Shown piece by piece: positions 1 through 10,427 of a DNA stretch of 64,000 bases. Position numbers and translations under genes: made by a program. Position 1 is the stretch's first letter; the number at the start of each line of letters is the position of its first letter. The DNA is taken from contig NZ_RBXP01000014.1 of the NCBI RefSeq assembly GCF_003634965.1, positions 124,001 through 188,000 of the forward strand, read 5' to 3'. Under the pieces are notes generated by a model, which saw nothing but the letters and a program-made list of their open reading frames with translations, was not told the origin of the DNA and made no database searches. This stretch comes from Azonexus fungiphilus (GTDB lineage Bacteria; Pseudomonadota; Gammaproteobacteria; Burkholderiales; Rhodocyclaceae).

Positions 1-3000
1 GTGAAGTCCCGGTCAATGCCGACATGCCGATGTCGCCGACGGTACGTGCCAAGGAGCCGGTGATTCGTCAGGTGTTCGTTGGTCGCGGTCCGGATGTGTT
101 CGTGACCGACGCGCTCGAGCGCAAGCTGTACATCATCCGCCGCCGTGCCGCCAATGCGATCAAGTCCTTGAACCTGAAGCACGGGCAAGAGTTTTACGTT
201 CCTTCGTTTTCTGCACGTACCGTCAACTACAAGGGGCTGCTGCTCGCTGATCAGGTTGGCGTCTACTACCTCGATCTTCAGGACAAGCGGACGGTGTCGG
301 CTCTTGCGCTGGTGCACCAGCGGTTCTCGACCAACACTTTCCCGACCTGGGATCTGGCACATCCGTTCCGCTATATCGCGCACAATGGCGAAATCAACAC
401 TGTTCGCGGTAACGTTAACTGGTTCAAGGCTCGCGAGCAGGCGATTTCGTCGCCGATTCTCGGGGAGGACCTGAAAAAGGTCTGGCCGTTGCATTACCCC
501 GGTCAGTCCGACTCGGCAGCGTTCGATAACGCACTCGAGTTGCTGGTCATGGGCGGCGGCTATTCCCTGGCGCAAGCCGTCATGCTGATGATCCCGGAAG
601 CCTGGGAAAAACATTCGACGATGGACGAGAATCGTCGTGCCTTCTACGAATACCATGCCGCGATGATGGAGCCGTGGGATGGCCCGGCAGCCGTCGCGTT
701 CACCGACGGTCGGCAGATCGGCGCGACGCTCGATCGCAACGGCCTGCGTCCGGCACGCTATCTCGTCACCGACGACGATTTCGTGGTCATGGCTTCGGAG
801 TCGGGCGTGCTGCCGATTCCCGAGAAGAAGATCGTCAAGAAGTGGCGTCTGCAGCCGGGCAAGATGTTCCTGATCGATATGGAGCAAGGGCGCATCATTG
901 ACGACAAGGAATTGAAGGATTCCCTGGCCAATGCCAAGCCCTATCGTGAGTGGATCGAGAAGATCCGCATCAAGCTCGATGAAGTGCCGTGCCCGGGAAC
1001 TCCGGCAGCGATCGAGTCGTCGGCGCCGTTGCTTGATCGACAGCAGGCTTTCGGCTTCACGCAGGAAGACATCAAGGTCATCCTCGAGCCGATGGTCCAG
1101 AGTGGTGAAGAGCCGACTGGCTCGATGGGCACCGATTCGGCGTTGCCGGTCCTGTCGAAGAAGAACAAGACCCTTTATACCTACTTCAAGCAACTGTTCG
1201 CTCAGGTGACCAACCCGCCGATCGATCCGATCCGCGAAGAGCTGGTCATGTCGCTGGTGTCCTTCATCGGTCCGAAGCCGAACCTGCTCAACACCGCCGA
1301 CATCAATCCGCCGATCCGCCTGGAAGTGTCCCAGCCGGTATTGTCGTTCTCGGACATCGAGAAGCTGCGCAACATCGAGCAGTACACTTCCGGCAAGTTC
1401 CGTTCGTTCGAACTCGACATCTGCTATCCGGTCGCCTGGGGCAAGGAGGGGATCGAAGCCCGCCTCGCTTCGCTGGCCGCCGATGCCGAGGATGCCGTCC
1501 GTTCCGGTGCGAACATCCTGATCGTTTCGGACCGCAAGCTCGATGCCGAGCACGTCGCGATTCCCGCGCTGCTGGCGACTTCGACGATCCATCAGCATCT
1601 GGTCAAGAAGGGCTTGCGCACCTCGACCGGTCTGGTTGTCGAGACTGGTTCGGCGCGCGAGGTCCATCACTTTGCTCTGCTGGGTGGATATGGGGCGGAA
1701 GCCGTGCATCCCTATCTCGCGCTCGAAACCATCGAGAGCCTGGCCAAGGGCGATGCCGAAAAAGCCGAGAAATTCACCAAGAATTTCATCAAGGCAATCG
1801 GCAAGGGCCTGTGCAAGGTCATGTCGAAGATGGGTATTTCGACCTACATGTCGTACACCGGTGCCCAGATTTTCGAGGCCATCGGCCTGAAGAAGGACTT
1901 CATCGAGAAGTATTTCACCGGTACGCCGTCGAATGTCGAGGGTATCGGCATCTTCGAAGTCGCCGAAGAAGCCATTCGCCTGCACGACGAAGCCTTCTCT
2001 GCCGACCCGGTGCTGGCCGGAATGCTCGATGCCGGTGGCGAGTATGCCTTCCGCACGCGTGGCGAAGAACACATGTGGACGCCAGACTCGATCGCCAAGC
2101 TGCAGCATTCGACCCGCTCCGGCAAGTACGAGACCTACAAGGAATACGCCAAGCTGATCAACGACCAGACCAAGCGTCACCTGACGCTGCGTGGTCTGTT
2201 CGAGTTCAAGCCGCAAGCCAGCCCGGTCCCGCTCGAGGAAGTCGAGTCGGCTAAGGAGATCGTCAAGCGTTTTGCCACTGGCGCGATGTCGCTCGGTTCG
2301 ATCTCGACCGAAGCGCATACGACGCTGGCCATCGCGATGAACCGTATCGGCGGCAAGTCCAACACCGGAGAAGGTGGTGAGGATGCCAAGCGCTTCCTGC
2401 CGCTGAAGGCTGGTCAGAAGCTTTCCGAGGTTGTCGGCGCCTCGCGCATCGAGCGCGATTACGAGTTCAAGGATGGCGATTCGCTGCGTTCGGCGATCAA
2501 GCAGGTCGCCTCCGGTCGTTTCGGCGTCACCACCGAATATCTGGTCAATGCCGACCAGATCCAGATCAAGATGGCCCAGGGCGCCAAGCCCGGTGAAGGC
2601 GGTCAGTTGCCGGGTACCAAGGTCTCCGAGTACATCGGCAAGCTGCGCCACTCGGTGCCGGGCGTGACCCTGATCTCGCCGCCGCCGCACCATGACATCT
2701 ATTCGATCGAGGATCTGGCCCAGCTCATTCATGACCTGAAGAACGCCAATTCGCAGGCCTCGATCTCGGTCAAGCTGGTTTCCGAGGTTGGTGTCGGCAC
2801 CGTTGCCGCTGGCGTTGCCAAGGCCAAGGCCGACCACATCGTCATCGCTGGTTTCGACGGTGGTACCGGCGCTTCGCCGGTGTCGTCGATCAAGCACGCG
2901 GGGACGCCTTGGGAACTGGGCCTTTCCGAGACCCAGCAGACACTGGTGCTGAACCGCCTGCGCTCGCGCATCCGCCTGCAGGTCGATGGTCAGATGAAGA

Positions 3001-4259
3001 CCGGGCGCGACGTCGTCATCGGCGCCCTGCTCGGTGCCGATGAGTTCGGTTTTGCCACCGCGCCGCTGGTCGTCGAAGGTTGCATCATGATGCGCAAGTG
3101 CCATCTGAACACCTGCCCTGTCGGCGTTGCCACGCAGGATCCGGAATTGCGCAAGCGCTTCTCCGGCCAGCCCGAGCATGTCGTCAATTACTTCTTCTTC
3201 GTTGCCGAGGAAGTACGCGAGATCATGGCGCAACTCGGTATCCGCAAGTTCGACGATCTCGTCGGCCGGGTCGACCTGCTCGACACGCGTGCCGGTATCG
3301 AGCACTGGAAGGCCAAGGGTCTCGATTTCTCCAAGGTTTTCCATCAGCCGAACGTGCCTGTCGAGGTGCCGCGCCGTCATACCGAAGGCCAGGATCATGG
3401 TCTCGAAAAGGCGCTCGATCACAAGCTGATCGAACAAGCCAAGAAGGCGCTCGAAAAGGGCCAGAAAGTCCAGATCGAGACGACCATCATCAACGTCAAC
3501 CGCACCTGCGGCACCATGCTTTCCGGTGAAGTTGCCCGCCGCTACGGCAATGCCGGCCTGCCGGACGACACCATCCACGTCAAGCTGACCGGTACCGCTG
3601 GCCAGGCTTTTGGCGCCTTCCTGGCGCGGGGCGTGACGCTGGAGCTGATCGGCGAAGGCAACGACTACGTTGGCAAGGGCCTCTCCGGTGGCCGCATCAT
3701 CATCAAGCCGAGTCCGGATTTCCGCGGCGACACGCAACAGAACATCATTGTCGGCAACACCGTGATGTACGGCGCCACCGAGGGTGAGTCCTTCCTCGCC
3801 GGCGTCGGCGGAGAACGCTTCTGCGTCCGCAATTCCGGGGCGACGGCCGTGGTCGAAGGCGTTGGTGATCACGGTTGCGAGTACATGACTGGTGGCACCG
3901 TCGTCGTCCTCGGCATGACTGGTCGCAACTTCGCGGCCGGCATGTCGGGCGGCATCGCCTACGTGCTCGACGAGGACGGCAGCTTCAAGCAGCGCTGCAA
4001 TCTCGCCCAGGTGGCACTCGAGAAGGTCGTGCCGGCCAGCCGTCACGTTGCCGGCGAGCCGCTGCACGGCGGTCTGGCGGATGAAACCCAGCTCAAGGAG
4101 CTGATCACCCGCCATGCCGAATACACCGGCAGCGCAACTGCCAAGCGACTGCTTGCCGACTGGGATGCCAGCCGCGAGAAGTTCGTCAAAGTCTATCCGC
4201 ACGAATACAAGCGCGCCCTCACGGAAATGGCCGCTGCTGCACGGAAGGAGGCCGCATAA
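1..4259 (+). CDS. gltB: Glutamate synthase (NADPH) large subunit, 5' truncated
   Basis: Alpha subunit of NADPH-GOGAT, which transfers the glutamine amide to 2-oxoglutarate in the cytoplasm. The reading frame is open from base 3 to the TAA at 4257-4259 (about 1418 codons); full proteins are roughly 1500 residues, so the N-terminal catalytic cysteine lies upstream of the window. Visible parts in order: remainder of the Ntn-amidotransferase domain ([13 protein letters not shown] near 510-545), central domain, FMN-binding synthase domain ([10 protein letters not shown] near 2860-2890), the 3Fe-4S cysteines of [12 protein letters not shown] near 3080-3115, and the C-terminal glycine-rich beta-helix domain (GGTVVVLG near 3891). 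The ATG at 24 is internal, not a start: EVPVN precedes it in frame. The TAA overlaps the gltD ATG by one base (TAATG), implying translational coupling. Confidence 0.97.
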   Translation, partial: EVPVNADMPMSPTVRAKEPVIRQVFVGRGPDVFVTDALERKLYIIRRRAANAIKSLNLKHGQEFYVPSFSARTVNYKGLLLADQVGVYYLDLQDKRTVSALALVHQRFSTNTFPTWDLAHPFRYIAHNGEINTVRGNVNWFKAREQAISSPILGEDLKKVWPLHYPGQSDSAAFDNALELLVMGGGYSLAQAVMLMIPEAWEKHSTMDENRRAFYEYHAAMMEPWDGPAAVAFTDGRQIGATLDRNGLRPARYLVTDDDFVVMASESGVLPIPEKKIVKKWRLQPGKMFLIDMEQGRIIDDKELKDSLANAKPYREWIEKIRIKLDEVPCPGTPAAIESSAPLLDRQQAFGFTQEDIKVILEPMVQSGEEPTGSMGTDSALPVLSKKNKTLYTYFKQLFAQVTNPPIDPIREELVMSLVSFIGPKPNLLNTADINPPIRLEVSQPVLSFSDIEKLRNIEQYTSGKFRSFELDICYPVAWGKEGIEARLASLAADAEDAVRSGANILIVSDRKLDAEHVAIPALLATSTIHQHLVKKGLRTSTGLVVETGSAREVHHFALLGGYGAEAVHPYLALETIESLAKGDAEKAEKFTKNFIKAIGKGLCKVMSKMGISTYMSYTGAQIFEAIGLKKDFIEKYFTGTPSNVEGIGIFEVAEEAIRLHDEAFSADPVLAGMLDAGGEYAFRTRGEEHMWTPDSIAKLQHSTRSGKYETYKEYAKLINDQTKRHLTLRGLFEFKPQASPVPLEEVESAKEIVKRFATGAMSLGSISTEAHTTLAIAMNRIGGKSNTGEGGEDAKRFLPLKAGQKLSEVVGASRIERDYEFKDGDSLRSAIKQVASGRFGVTTEYLVNADQIQIKMAQGAKPGEGGQLPGTKVSEYIGKLRHSVPGVTLISPPPHHDIYSIEDLAQLIHDLKNANSQASISVKLVSEVGVGTVAAGVAKAKADHIVIAGFDGGTGASPVSSIKHAGTPWELGLSETQQTLVLNRLRSRIRLQVDGQMKTGRDVVIGALLGADEFGFATAPLVVEGCIMMRKCHLNTCPVGVATQDPELRKRFSGQPEHVVNYFFFVAEEVREIMAQLGIRKFDDLVGRVDLLDTRAGIEHWKAKGLDFSKVFHQPNVPVEVPRRHTEGQDHGLEKALDHKLIEQAKKALEKGQKVQIETTIINVNRTCGTMLSGEVARRYGNAGLPDDTIHVKLTGTAGQAFGAFLARGVTLELIGEGNDYVGKGLSGGRIIIKPSPDFRGDTQQNIIVGNTVMYGATEGESFLAGVGGERFCVRNSGATAVVEGVGDHGCEYMTGGTVVVLGMTGRNFAAGMSGGIAYVLDEDGSFKQRCNLAQVALEKVVPASRHVAGEPLHGGLADETQLKELITRHAEYTGSATAKRLLADWDASREKFVKVYPHEYKRALTEMAAAARKEAA

Positions 4260-5728
4260 TGGGCAAGCCGACTGGTTTCATGGAATTCGAACGCCTCGAG
4301 GAGGCTTACGAACCGGTTGAAAAGCGTCTGACGCACTACAAGGAATTCGTCCAGACGCTGGCCGACGATGCGGCCAAGACCCAGGGCGCGCGCTGCATGG
4401 ACTGTGGCATCCCGTTCTGCAACAACGGTTGCCCGGTGAACAACATCATTCCGGACTGGAATGACCTGGTTTATCGCGGCAACTGGAAGCAGGCGCTCGA
4501 GGTTCTGCATTCGACCAACAACTTCCCCGATTTCACCGGCCGTATCTGTCCGGCGCCCTGCGAAGCCGCCTGTACGCTCGGCATCAATGCGGCGCCGGTG
4601 GGCATCAAGTCGATCGAGCACTTCATCATCGACAAGGGCTGGGAAATGGGCTGGGTCGTGCCGCAACCGGCCAAGGTCAAGACCGGCAAGAAGGTCGCCA
4701 TCGTCGGTTCCGGACCGGCCGGCATGGCTGCGGCGCAGCAGCTGGCACGCGTCGGCCACGACGTCACGGTGTTCGAGAAGTCGAGCCGGATCGGTGGTCT
4801 GCTTGGCTTCGGCATCCCCGACTTCAAGCTCAACAAGTCGGTGATCGATCGTCGCGTTGCGCAGATGGAAGCCGAGGGCGTGGTCTTCCGGACCAAGGTC
4901 ATCGTCGGAGACAAGGCGATCCCGGCCGGCATCAACAATGATGCCACCGAGACGGTTTCCGCCGCGCAACTGAAGAAGGATTTCGACGCGGTGATCCTCG
5001 CCGCCGGTTCGGAGGTGCCGCGCGATCTGCCGGTGCCCGGACGCGAACTCAAGGGCGTCTATGCCGCGCTGGAGTTCCTGATTCCGCAGAACAAGGAAGT
5101 CCAGCAAGGCGTCAAGAATCCGATCAACGTCAAGGGCAAGCACGTCATCGTCATCGGTGGCGGCGATACCGGCTCCGATTGCGTGGGCACCAGCTATCGC
5201 CACGGTGCTGCCTCGGTGACCCAGTTCGAACTGATGCCGGCGCCGCCGGAGCAGGAAGACAAGCCGCTGACCTGGCCGTACTGGCCGCTGAAGATGCGGA
5301 CCTCCTCGTCGCACAAGGAAGGTGCGACGGTGCGCGAGTTCGCCGTGGCAACCAAGGCCTTCGTCGACGATGGCAAGGGCAACGTCAAGGCGCTCAAGGC
5401 CGTACGCGTCGAATGGGTAGGCGGCAAGATGAGCGAAGTTGCCGGCTCCGAGTTCGAATTGCCGTGCGATGCCGCCTTCCTGGCGATGGGCTTCGTCAAT
5501 CCGGTCGGCAGCCTGCTCGATGCCTTCGGTGTCGACAAGGATGCCCGCAACAACGCCAAGGCGACGACCGACGGCGAAGGCTGCTACAAGACCAGCGTCG
5601 ACGGCGTCTATGCCGCCGGCGACGTCCGTCGCGGTCAGTCGCTGGTGGTCTGGGCGATCCGCGAAGGACGCCAGGCCGCGCGCGAAGTCGATGCCTTCCT
5701 GATGGGATCGAGCGCCCTGCCGCGCTGA
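4259..5728 (+). CDS. gltD: Glutamate synthase (NADPH) small subunit
   Basis: Beta subunit of NADPH-GOGAT; it oxidises NADPH through FAD and passes electrons through Fe-S clusters to GltB. The 489 residues match the family length. The N-terminal cysteine-rich region carries [14 protein letters not shown] (about residues 47-60) and CPAPCEAAC (about 97-105), which bind the two 4Fe-4S clusters. The FAD dinucleotide fold is [14 protein letters not shown] near 146 and the NADPH fold is [13 protein letters not shown] near 297. The C-terminal [16 protein letters not shown] completes the FAD site. Its ATG overlaps the gltB stop by one base. A strong Rho-independent terminator follows at 5747-5779, so gltBD ends as its own transcript. 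Confidence 0.97.
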   Translation: MGKPTGFMEFERLEEAYEPVEKRLTHYKEFVQTLADDAAKTQGARCMDCGIPFCNNGCPVNNIIPDWNDLVYRGNWKQALEVLHSTNNFPDFTGRICPAPCEAACTLGINAAPVGIKSIEHFIIDKGWEMGWVVPQPAKVKTGKKVAIVGSGPAGMAAAQQLARVGHDVTVFEKSSRIGGLLGFGIPDFKLNKSVIDRRVAQMEAEGVVFRTKVIVGDKAIPAGINNDATETVSAAQLKKDFDAVILAAGSEVPRDLPVPGRELKGVYAALEFLIPQNKEVQQGVKNPINVKGKHVIVIGGGDTGSDCVGTSYRHGAASVTQFELMPAPPEQEDKPLTWPYWPLKMRTSSSHKEGATVREFAVATKAFVDDGKGNVKALKAVRVEWVGGKMSEVAGSEFELPCDAAFLAMGFVNPVGSLLDAFGVDKDARNNAKATTDGEGCYKTSVDGVYAAGDVRRGQSLVVWAIREGRQAAREVDAFLMGSSALPR

Positions 5729-5746
5729 TCCGTTGCACAGTGTTGC

Positions 5747-5779
5747 AAAACCCCGCCGGTTTCGACCCGCGGGGTTTTT
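5747..5779 (+). terminator. Rho-independent terminator after gltBD
   Basis: AAAACCCCGC (5747-5756) pairs with GCGGGGTTTTT (5769-5779) across a 12-base loop, 18 bases after the gltD stop. The A-run on the left arm also makes it usable in the opposite direction. Confidence 0.85.
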
Positions 5780-5819
5780 GTTTATGTGAAAATGCGGAAT
5801 CGTTCAAAGGGGGAAAGCG

Positions 5820-6557
5820 ATGTCCAACGATTTGCAATCCGCGTTCCAGATCAGCATGCCCAACGGCGGACTCGACGGCCACATGCTGCTGATCCTGGCG
5901 ATCATGGTGCTGGCCGGCATACTCGGCGGTACCGCCAATTATTTCCTGGCCGAGCGCAATGGCGAACCGGCCGCCCGCGACTGGCTGAAATACCCGGTTT
6001 TCGGCATGGTGGCGGCGTTGACCGTGCCCCTGTTCCTGAACATGATTTCCAGCACCCTGCTCGAGGGCGCGCGGACCAAGCCGATCGATTTCTACGTTTT
6101 CGGCGGCTTCTGCCTGATCTACGTGGTCGCTTCGCGCCGCCTGTTCGAGAACCTGGCCCAGCGCCTGCTCGGCCAGATGGAGCAGGTCCGCCGCGACGTC
6201 GGCCAGTTGCGCCAGAAGCGCGACGAGGCGCCGGTGGTGGTGACGCCGCCGCGTGTCGAGGCGGAGCCGGCCAAGCCGCAGGAGCCCGACCCGCGCGAGG
6301 TGCTTTCCTACAACGACGTCGAAATCCTGCGTGCCCTGGCCGAAGAGCGTTTCGTCTATGGCAACCTCGCCGGTGTCTGCGAACGCACCGGCCTGCAGCG
6401 CGATTTCGTCAGCCAGCGGCTGACCGTGATGAAGGCCCTCGGCGTCATCGAAACCCGGATCAACGACAAGAACGTCCTGCATTGGTTCGTTTCTCCCCGG
6501 GGCAAGGCCGTTCTCGACGAACTGGTCGGCGCCCAGGGCGACAAGCGCACCGCCTGA
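5820..6557 (+). CDS. Membrane-anchored winged-helix protein, unknown function
   Basis: A 245-residue protein with three apparent N-terminal membrane segments (about residues 22-42, 57-77 and 86-106), a charged coiled stretch (about 112-135), a Pro/Glu-rich linker (about 138-160), and a C-terminal part (about 162-240) that reads as a MarR-like winged helix: a helix-turn-helix-like run around GNLAGVCERTGLQRDFVSQR, then VMKALGVIETR and a beta wing ending HWFVSPRG. The three-segment N-terminus resembles families in which a 3-TM module sits beside nucleotide- or stress-sensing domains; I cannot assign one firmly. Start ATG has GGGGGAAAG just upstream. It sits alone between the gltBD terminator and glmU. 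A membrane-tethered regulator or protein-interaction module is an inference. Confidence 0.75.
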   Translation: MSNDLQSAFQISMPNGGLDGHMLLILAIMVLAGILGGTANYFLAERNGEPAARDWLKYPVFGMVAALTVPLFLNMISSTLLEGARTKPIDFYVFGGFCLIYVVASRRLFENLAQRLLGQMEQVRRDVGQLRQKRDEAPVVVTPPRVEAEPAKPQEPDPREVLSYNDVEILRALAEERFVYGNLAGVCERTGLQRDFVSQRLTVMKALGVIETRINDKNVLHWFVSPRGKAVLDELVGAQGDKRTA

Positions 6558-6593
6558 CAACCGGCGGCTGCGGCCGCCCAGCCACGAAAACCC

Positions 6594-7952
6594 ATGAACA
6601 TCGTCATTCTCGCTGCCGGCCAGGGCAAGCGCATGCATTCCAACCTGCCCAAGGTCCTTCATCCCGTGGCCGGCAAGCCGCTGGCCGGGCATGTCATCGA
6701 CAACGCGCGCCAGCTGGCGCCGGAAAAACTGATCGTCGTGCACGGGCACGGCGGTGACGTCGTCCGGGCGACGCTGGCCGCGCCCGACATCTGCTGGGCC
6801 GAGCAGGCGCAGCAGCTGGGTACCGGCCACGCGCTGGCGCAGGCGCTGCCGCAGCTCGCCAGCTCGGCGCAGACGCTGGTCCTCTACGGCGACGTGCCGC
6901 TGACCACGCCGGCGACCTTGCAGCGCCTGCTGCACGCCGGCCGCGACGCGCTGGCGATCCTCACCGTCGATCTCGCCGACCCGACCGGCTACGGGCGCAT
7001 CGTCCGCGATGAGCGTGGCGAGGTCTGTCGCATCGTCGAGCAGAAGGATGCCAGCGAGGCCGAGAAGGCGATCCGCGAGGTCAACACTGGGATCATGGCG
7101 ATCCCGACTGCGCGCCTGGCCGACTGGCTCGGCCGCCTGAAGAACGACAACGCCCAGGGCGAGTACTACCTGACCGACATCGTCGCGCTGGCGGTGGCCG
7201 AAGGGCTGCCGGTGCGGACCGCGCAACCGGACGGCGAATGGGAGGTGCTCGGCGTCAACAGCAAGGTGCAACTGGCCGAGCTCGAGCGTCAGCACCAGCG
7301 CAACATCGCTGCCGGCCTGCTGGTTGCCGGTGTCCGCCTGGCCGATCCGGCACGCATCGATGTGCGCGGCGAACTGCGCCATGGGCGCGATGTCGCGATC
7401 GATGTCGGCTGCGTCTTCGAGGGCGTCGTCGAGCTTGGCGATGCGGTCGAGATCGGACCCTACTGCGTGCTCAGGAATGTCCGCGTCGGTGCGGGTACGC
7501 GCATCGCCGCCTTCTGCCACTGCGAGGACGCGGTCATCGGCGCGGATGGCGTGATCGGGCCTTACGCCCGCCTGCGTCCGGGGGCCGAACTCGGGCCCGA
7601 GGTGCATGTCGGCAACTTCGTCGAGATCAAGAAGAGCCGCATCGGGGCCCAGTCCAAGGCCAACCATCTGGCCTACATCGGCGACGCCGAGATCGGCCAG
7701 CGGGTCAATGTCGGTGCCGGTACCATCACCTGCAACTACGATGGCGTGAACAAGCACAAGACGGTGATCGAGGACGATGCCTTCATCGGCTCCGACACCC
7801 AATTGGTGGCGCCGGTCACCGTCGGTCGCGGGGCGACCCTCGGCGCCGGCACGACGCTGACGAAAAATGCCCCGGCCGATGCGTTGACCGTGACCCGCGT
7901 CAAGCAGACGACACTGGTCGGCTGGCAGCGCCCGCGCAAGGGAGGCAAGTGA
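6594..7952 (+). CDS. glmU: Bifunctional UDP-N-acetylglucosamine pyrophosphorylase / glucosamine-1-phosphate N-acetyltransferase
   Basis: Makes UDP-GlcNAc for peptidoglycan and lipid A: acetylates glucosamine-1-phosphate, then transfers UMP from UTP. The 452-residue length is normal. The N-terminal uridyltransferase has the nucleotide loop [19 protein letters not shown] (residues 5-23) and [10 protein letters not shown] near 100. The C-terminal left-handed beta-helix runs from about 250 to the end, with [10 protein letters not shown] near 337, [10 protein letters not shown] near 353 and [10 protein letters not shown] near 376, all acetyltransferase landmarks. There is no obvious strong Shine-Dalgarno upstream of the ATG. 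The stop overlaps the next ATG by one base (TGATG). Confidence 0.97.
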   Translation: MNIVILAAGQGKRMHSNLPKVLHPVAGKPLAGHVIDNARQLAPEKLIVVHGHGGDVVRATLAAPDICWAEQAQQLGTGHALAQALPQLASSAQTLVLYGDVPLTTPATLQRLLHAGRDALAILTVDLADPTGYGRIVRDERGEVCRIVEQKDASEAEKAIREVNTGIMAIPTARLADWLGRLKNDNAQGEYYLTDIVALAVAEGLPVRTAQPDGEWEVLGVNSKVQLAELERQHQRNIAAGLLVAGVRLADPARIDVRGELRHGRDVAIDVGCVFEGVVELGDAVEIGPYCVLRNVRVGAGTRIAAFCHCEDAVIGADGVIGPYARLRPGAELGPEVHVGNFVEIKKSRIGAQSKANHLAYIGDAEIGQRVNVGAGTITCNYDGVNKHKTVIEDDAFIGSDTQLVAPVTVGRGATLGAGTTLTKNAPADALTVTRVKQTTLVGWQRPRKGGK

Positions 7953-8275
7953 TGGACGGCTGGTTCGTCAGTTTCGCCGTCGCCACCTCGCTGCTCCTGG
8001 CCGGCGGCGGTGCGCTGCTGCTGGTCGGCTACATCGGCACGCTGCCGGCGGCGATCAGCTTTGGCTGGCGCAAGGCGCTGCCGGTGCTGCTGCTGCCGGT
8101 GGCCGGTCCGCTGTGGTTCGCCTGCACCCAGGGCGACGATTTCCGTACAGCGCGCTGGCAGTTGATCGGCGCGCTCGTCCTGCTGGCGCTGGCGACGGCG
8201 CTGATCCTCGGCCTCGGGCCGTATTTCGCCGAGCGGCTGGTCGCCGAGATGGCCGAGGCAGCGAAGATGCGCTAG
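7952..8275 (+). CDS. Small membrane protein coupled to glmU, unknown function
   Basis: A 107-residue hydrophobic protein with three likely membrane helices (about residues 6-29, 38-55 and 67-90) and a charged C-terminal tail (ERLVAEMAEAAKMR). The ATG overlaps the glmU TGA by one base and GGAGG lies within the end of glmU, so it should be translated by coupling. I do not recognise the family. Position suggests co-expression with cell-wall precursor synthesis, which is context only. Confidence 0.7.
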   Translation: MDGWFVSFAVATSLLLAGGGALLLVGYIGTLPAAISFGWRKALPVLLLPVAGPLWFACTQGDDFRTARWQLIGALVLLALATALILGLGPYFAERLVAEMAEAAKMR

Positions 8276-8308
8276 TCTCACAGGACAATTCGTTCAGGGA
8301 GAAGAAGA

Positions 8309-10360
8309 ATGGCCAAGCACACGACTGAATCCCTTCGCACCGTCGCCCTCGTTGGCCACGGTGCCGCCGGCAAGACCAGCCTGGCGGAGGCGCTGCTCCA
8401 TGCGACCGGCGCGATTCCCGCGAAAGGCACGATCGAACGGGGCAGCACCGTCTGCGACTTCGATGCCCAGGAAAAGGAAGCCGGCCATTCCCTGAACACC
8501 GCGGTCTTCTCGATCGAACACGAAGCGACCCGCATCCATGCGCTCGACACGCCCGGCTATCCGGATTTCGTCGGCCAGGCGATCGCCGCGCTGGCCGGCG
8601 TCGATACCGCGCTGATCGTCATCAACGCCCAGACCGGCATCGAGCTGATGAGCGAGCGCATGATGCGCCACGCCGCCGAGCGCAAGCTGTGCCGGATGAT
8701 CGTGATCAACAAGATCGACGCCGACAATCTCGACCTGCCCGGCCTGGTGGCCGACATCCGCGAGCGCTTCGGCAAGCAGTGCATGCTCCTCGACCTGCCG
8801 GCGCACGGCGCCGCCGACGTTGTCGAAGTCCTCGAACACGACAGCGGCGATGCCGACTTCGCGTCGGTCGCCGCCGCCCACCGCGCGCTGATCGACCAGA
8901 TCGTCGAGGAGGACGAAGATCTCCTCGCGCAATACCTGGAAGACGGGGCCGATCCGAGTGGCGAGGCGCTGCACGCGCCCTTCGAGAAGGCGCTGCGCGA
9001 AGGCCACCTGATTCCCATCCTGTTCACCTCGGCCAGGACCGGCGCCGGCATCCGGGAGCTGCTGCACGTGCTGGCGACGCTGGCGCCGAACCCGGCCGAG
9101 GGCAACCCGCCGCCCTTCCACAAGGGCGAGCCGGGCGGGGAAATCGAGGCCTTCCATGCCGAGCCGGATGCCGGCAAGCACGTACTGGCGCATGTCTTCA
9201 AGGTCGTTGCCGATCCCTACCTGGGCAAGATCGGCGTCTTCCGCGTGCACCAGGGCACGGTGAAGAAGGACATGCAGCTCTTCGTCGGCGACGGCAAGCG
9301 TCCGTTCAAGGTCGCCCATCTTTACCGCCTGCAGGGCAAGGACACGGTCGAAGTCGATGCCCTGGTGCCGGGCGACATCGGTGCCGTGGCCAAGGTCGAG
9401 GAAATCGAGTTCGACTGCGTCCTGCACGACTCGCACGACGAGGATCACATCCATCTGCTGCCGCTCGAATTCCCGCGGCCGATGGCCGGGCTGGCCGTGG
9501 AAACGAAGAAGAAGGGCGACGAGCAGCGGCTGTTCGACGTCCTCGCCAAGCTGGCGATGGAGGATCCGACCTTTGTCGTCGAGCGTCATCCGAGCAGCAA
9601 CGAGACGGTCATCCGCGGCCTCGGTGACATGCACCTGAAAGCCAAGCTGGCGCGCATGGCCGGCCAGTACAAGCTCGAGGTCGATACGCGGCCGCCGCGC
9701 ATCGCCTATCGCGAGACGATCGCCGCGCCGGCCGAGGCTGCCTACCGGCACAAGAAGCAGTCGGGCGGCGCCGGCCAGTTCGGCGAGGTGCATCTGCGCG
9801 TCGAGCCGCTCGAGCGCGGCGCCGGCTTCGTCTTCGTCGATGCGGTCAAGGGCGGGGTGATCCCCGGCGTGTTCATGCCGGCCGTCGAGAAGGGCGTGCG
9901 TCAGGCGCTGGCCGGCGGCGTTGTTGCCGGCTACCCGGTCGAGGATGTCAAGGTCACCGTCTTCGACGGCAAGACGCATGCCGTCGACGGCAAGGAAGTG
10001 GCGTTCACCATCGCCGGTCGCAAGGCGGTCGTCGAGGCGATCCGCAATGCCCGGCCGAGCGTGCTCGAGCCGATCGTGAGCATCGAGATCGTCGCACCGG
10101 AAGCGGCGATCGGCGATCTCACCGGCGATCTCGCCGGGCGCCGTGGCCACATCACCGGTACCGACGGCCGTGCCCACGGCTTCGCCGCGATCACCGGCGA
10201 GGTGCCGCTGGCCGAGCTCGACGACTACCAGTCGCGGCTGAAGTCGCTGACCGGCGGCCGCGGCAGCTACGTCATCGATTTCGCCCGCTACGCGGCGGTG
10301 CCGCCGAACGTCCAGCAGCAACTGGCGAGCCGCTTCCAGTTGCACGACGACGACGAATAA
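8309..10360 (+). CDS. EF-G-like translational GTPase (EF-G2 type)
   Basis: A 683-residue protein with the EF-G domain order: GTPase (1-270), beta-barrel II (about 285-370), III, IV and V. G1 is GHGAAGKTS, G3 is DTPGYPDF and G4 is NKID. Canonical EF-G has DTPGH; the catalytic histidine is a tyrosine here. Together with the GHGAAGKTS loop this places it in the EF-G-like EF-G2 group rather than the main fusA product. EF-G2 proteins bind ribosomes, but their role is poorly settled. It stands outside the usual rpsL-rpsG-fusA-tuf cluster and is followed by a palindrome and a terminator. The start ATG has GGGAGAAGAAG upstream. Confidence 0.9.
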   Translation: MAKHTTESLRTVALVGHGAAGKTSLAEALLHATGAIPAKGTIERGSTVCDFDAQEKEAGHSLNTAVFSIEHEATRIHALDTPGYPDFVGQAIAALAGVDTALIVINAQTGIELMSERMMRHAAERKLCRMIVINKIDADNLDLPGLVADIRERFGKQCMLLDLPAHGAADVVEVLEHDSGDADFASVAAAHRALIDQIVEEDEDLLAQYLEDGADPSGEALHAPFEKALREGHLIPILFTSARTGAGIRELLHVLATLAPNPAEGNPPPFHKGEPGGEIEAFHAEPDAGKHVLAHVFKVVADPYLGKIGVFRVHQGTVKKDMQLFVGDGKRPFKVAHLYRLQGKDTVEVDALVPGDIGAVAKVEEIEFDCVLHDSHDEDHIHLLPLEFPRPMAGLAVETKKKGDEQRLFDVLAKLAMEDPTFVVERHPSSNETVIRGLGDMHLKAKLARMAGQYKLEVDTRPPRIAYRETIAAPAEAAYRHKKQSGGAGQFGEVHLRVEPLERGAGFVFVDAVKGGVIPGVFMPAVEKGVRQALAGGVVAGYPVEDVKVTVFDGKTHAVDGKEVAFTIAGRKAVVEAIRNARPSVLEPIVSIEIVAPEAAIGDLTGDLAGRRGHITGTDGRAHGFAAITGEVPLAELDDYQSRLKSLTGGRGSYVIDFARYAAVPPNVQQQLASRFQLHDDDE

Positions 10361-10370
10361 TCGGGCAAGT

Positions 10371-10386
10371 TCACGGTCGACCGTGA
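10371..10386. repeat. CGGTCGACCG palindrome, copy 1
   Basis: Perfect 16-base palindrome TCACGGTCGACCGTGA, 11 bases after the EF-G2 stop. The same core recurs between other genes at 44821, 53213, 56665, 59647 and 61720, with a partial copy near 35779. It could act as an extra hairpin ahead of the terminator or as a dispersed repetitive palindrome. Confidence 0.7.
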
Positions 10387-10396
10387 CTTTCGGGCA

Positions 10397-10427
10397 AAAA
10401 CGGGCCGCCGTGCGCGCGGCCCGTTTT
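10397..10427. terminator. Bidirectional terminator between EF-G2 and the response regulator
   Basis: ACGGGCCGC (10400-10408) pairs with GCGGCCCGT (10416-10424), with an A-run on the left and a T-run on the right, so it can stop transcription from both converging genes. Its right edge touches the stop codon of the minus-strand regulator. Confidence 0.8.
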
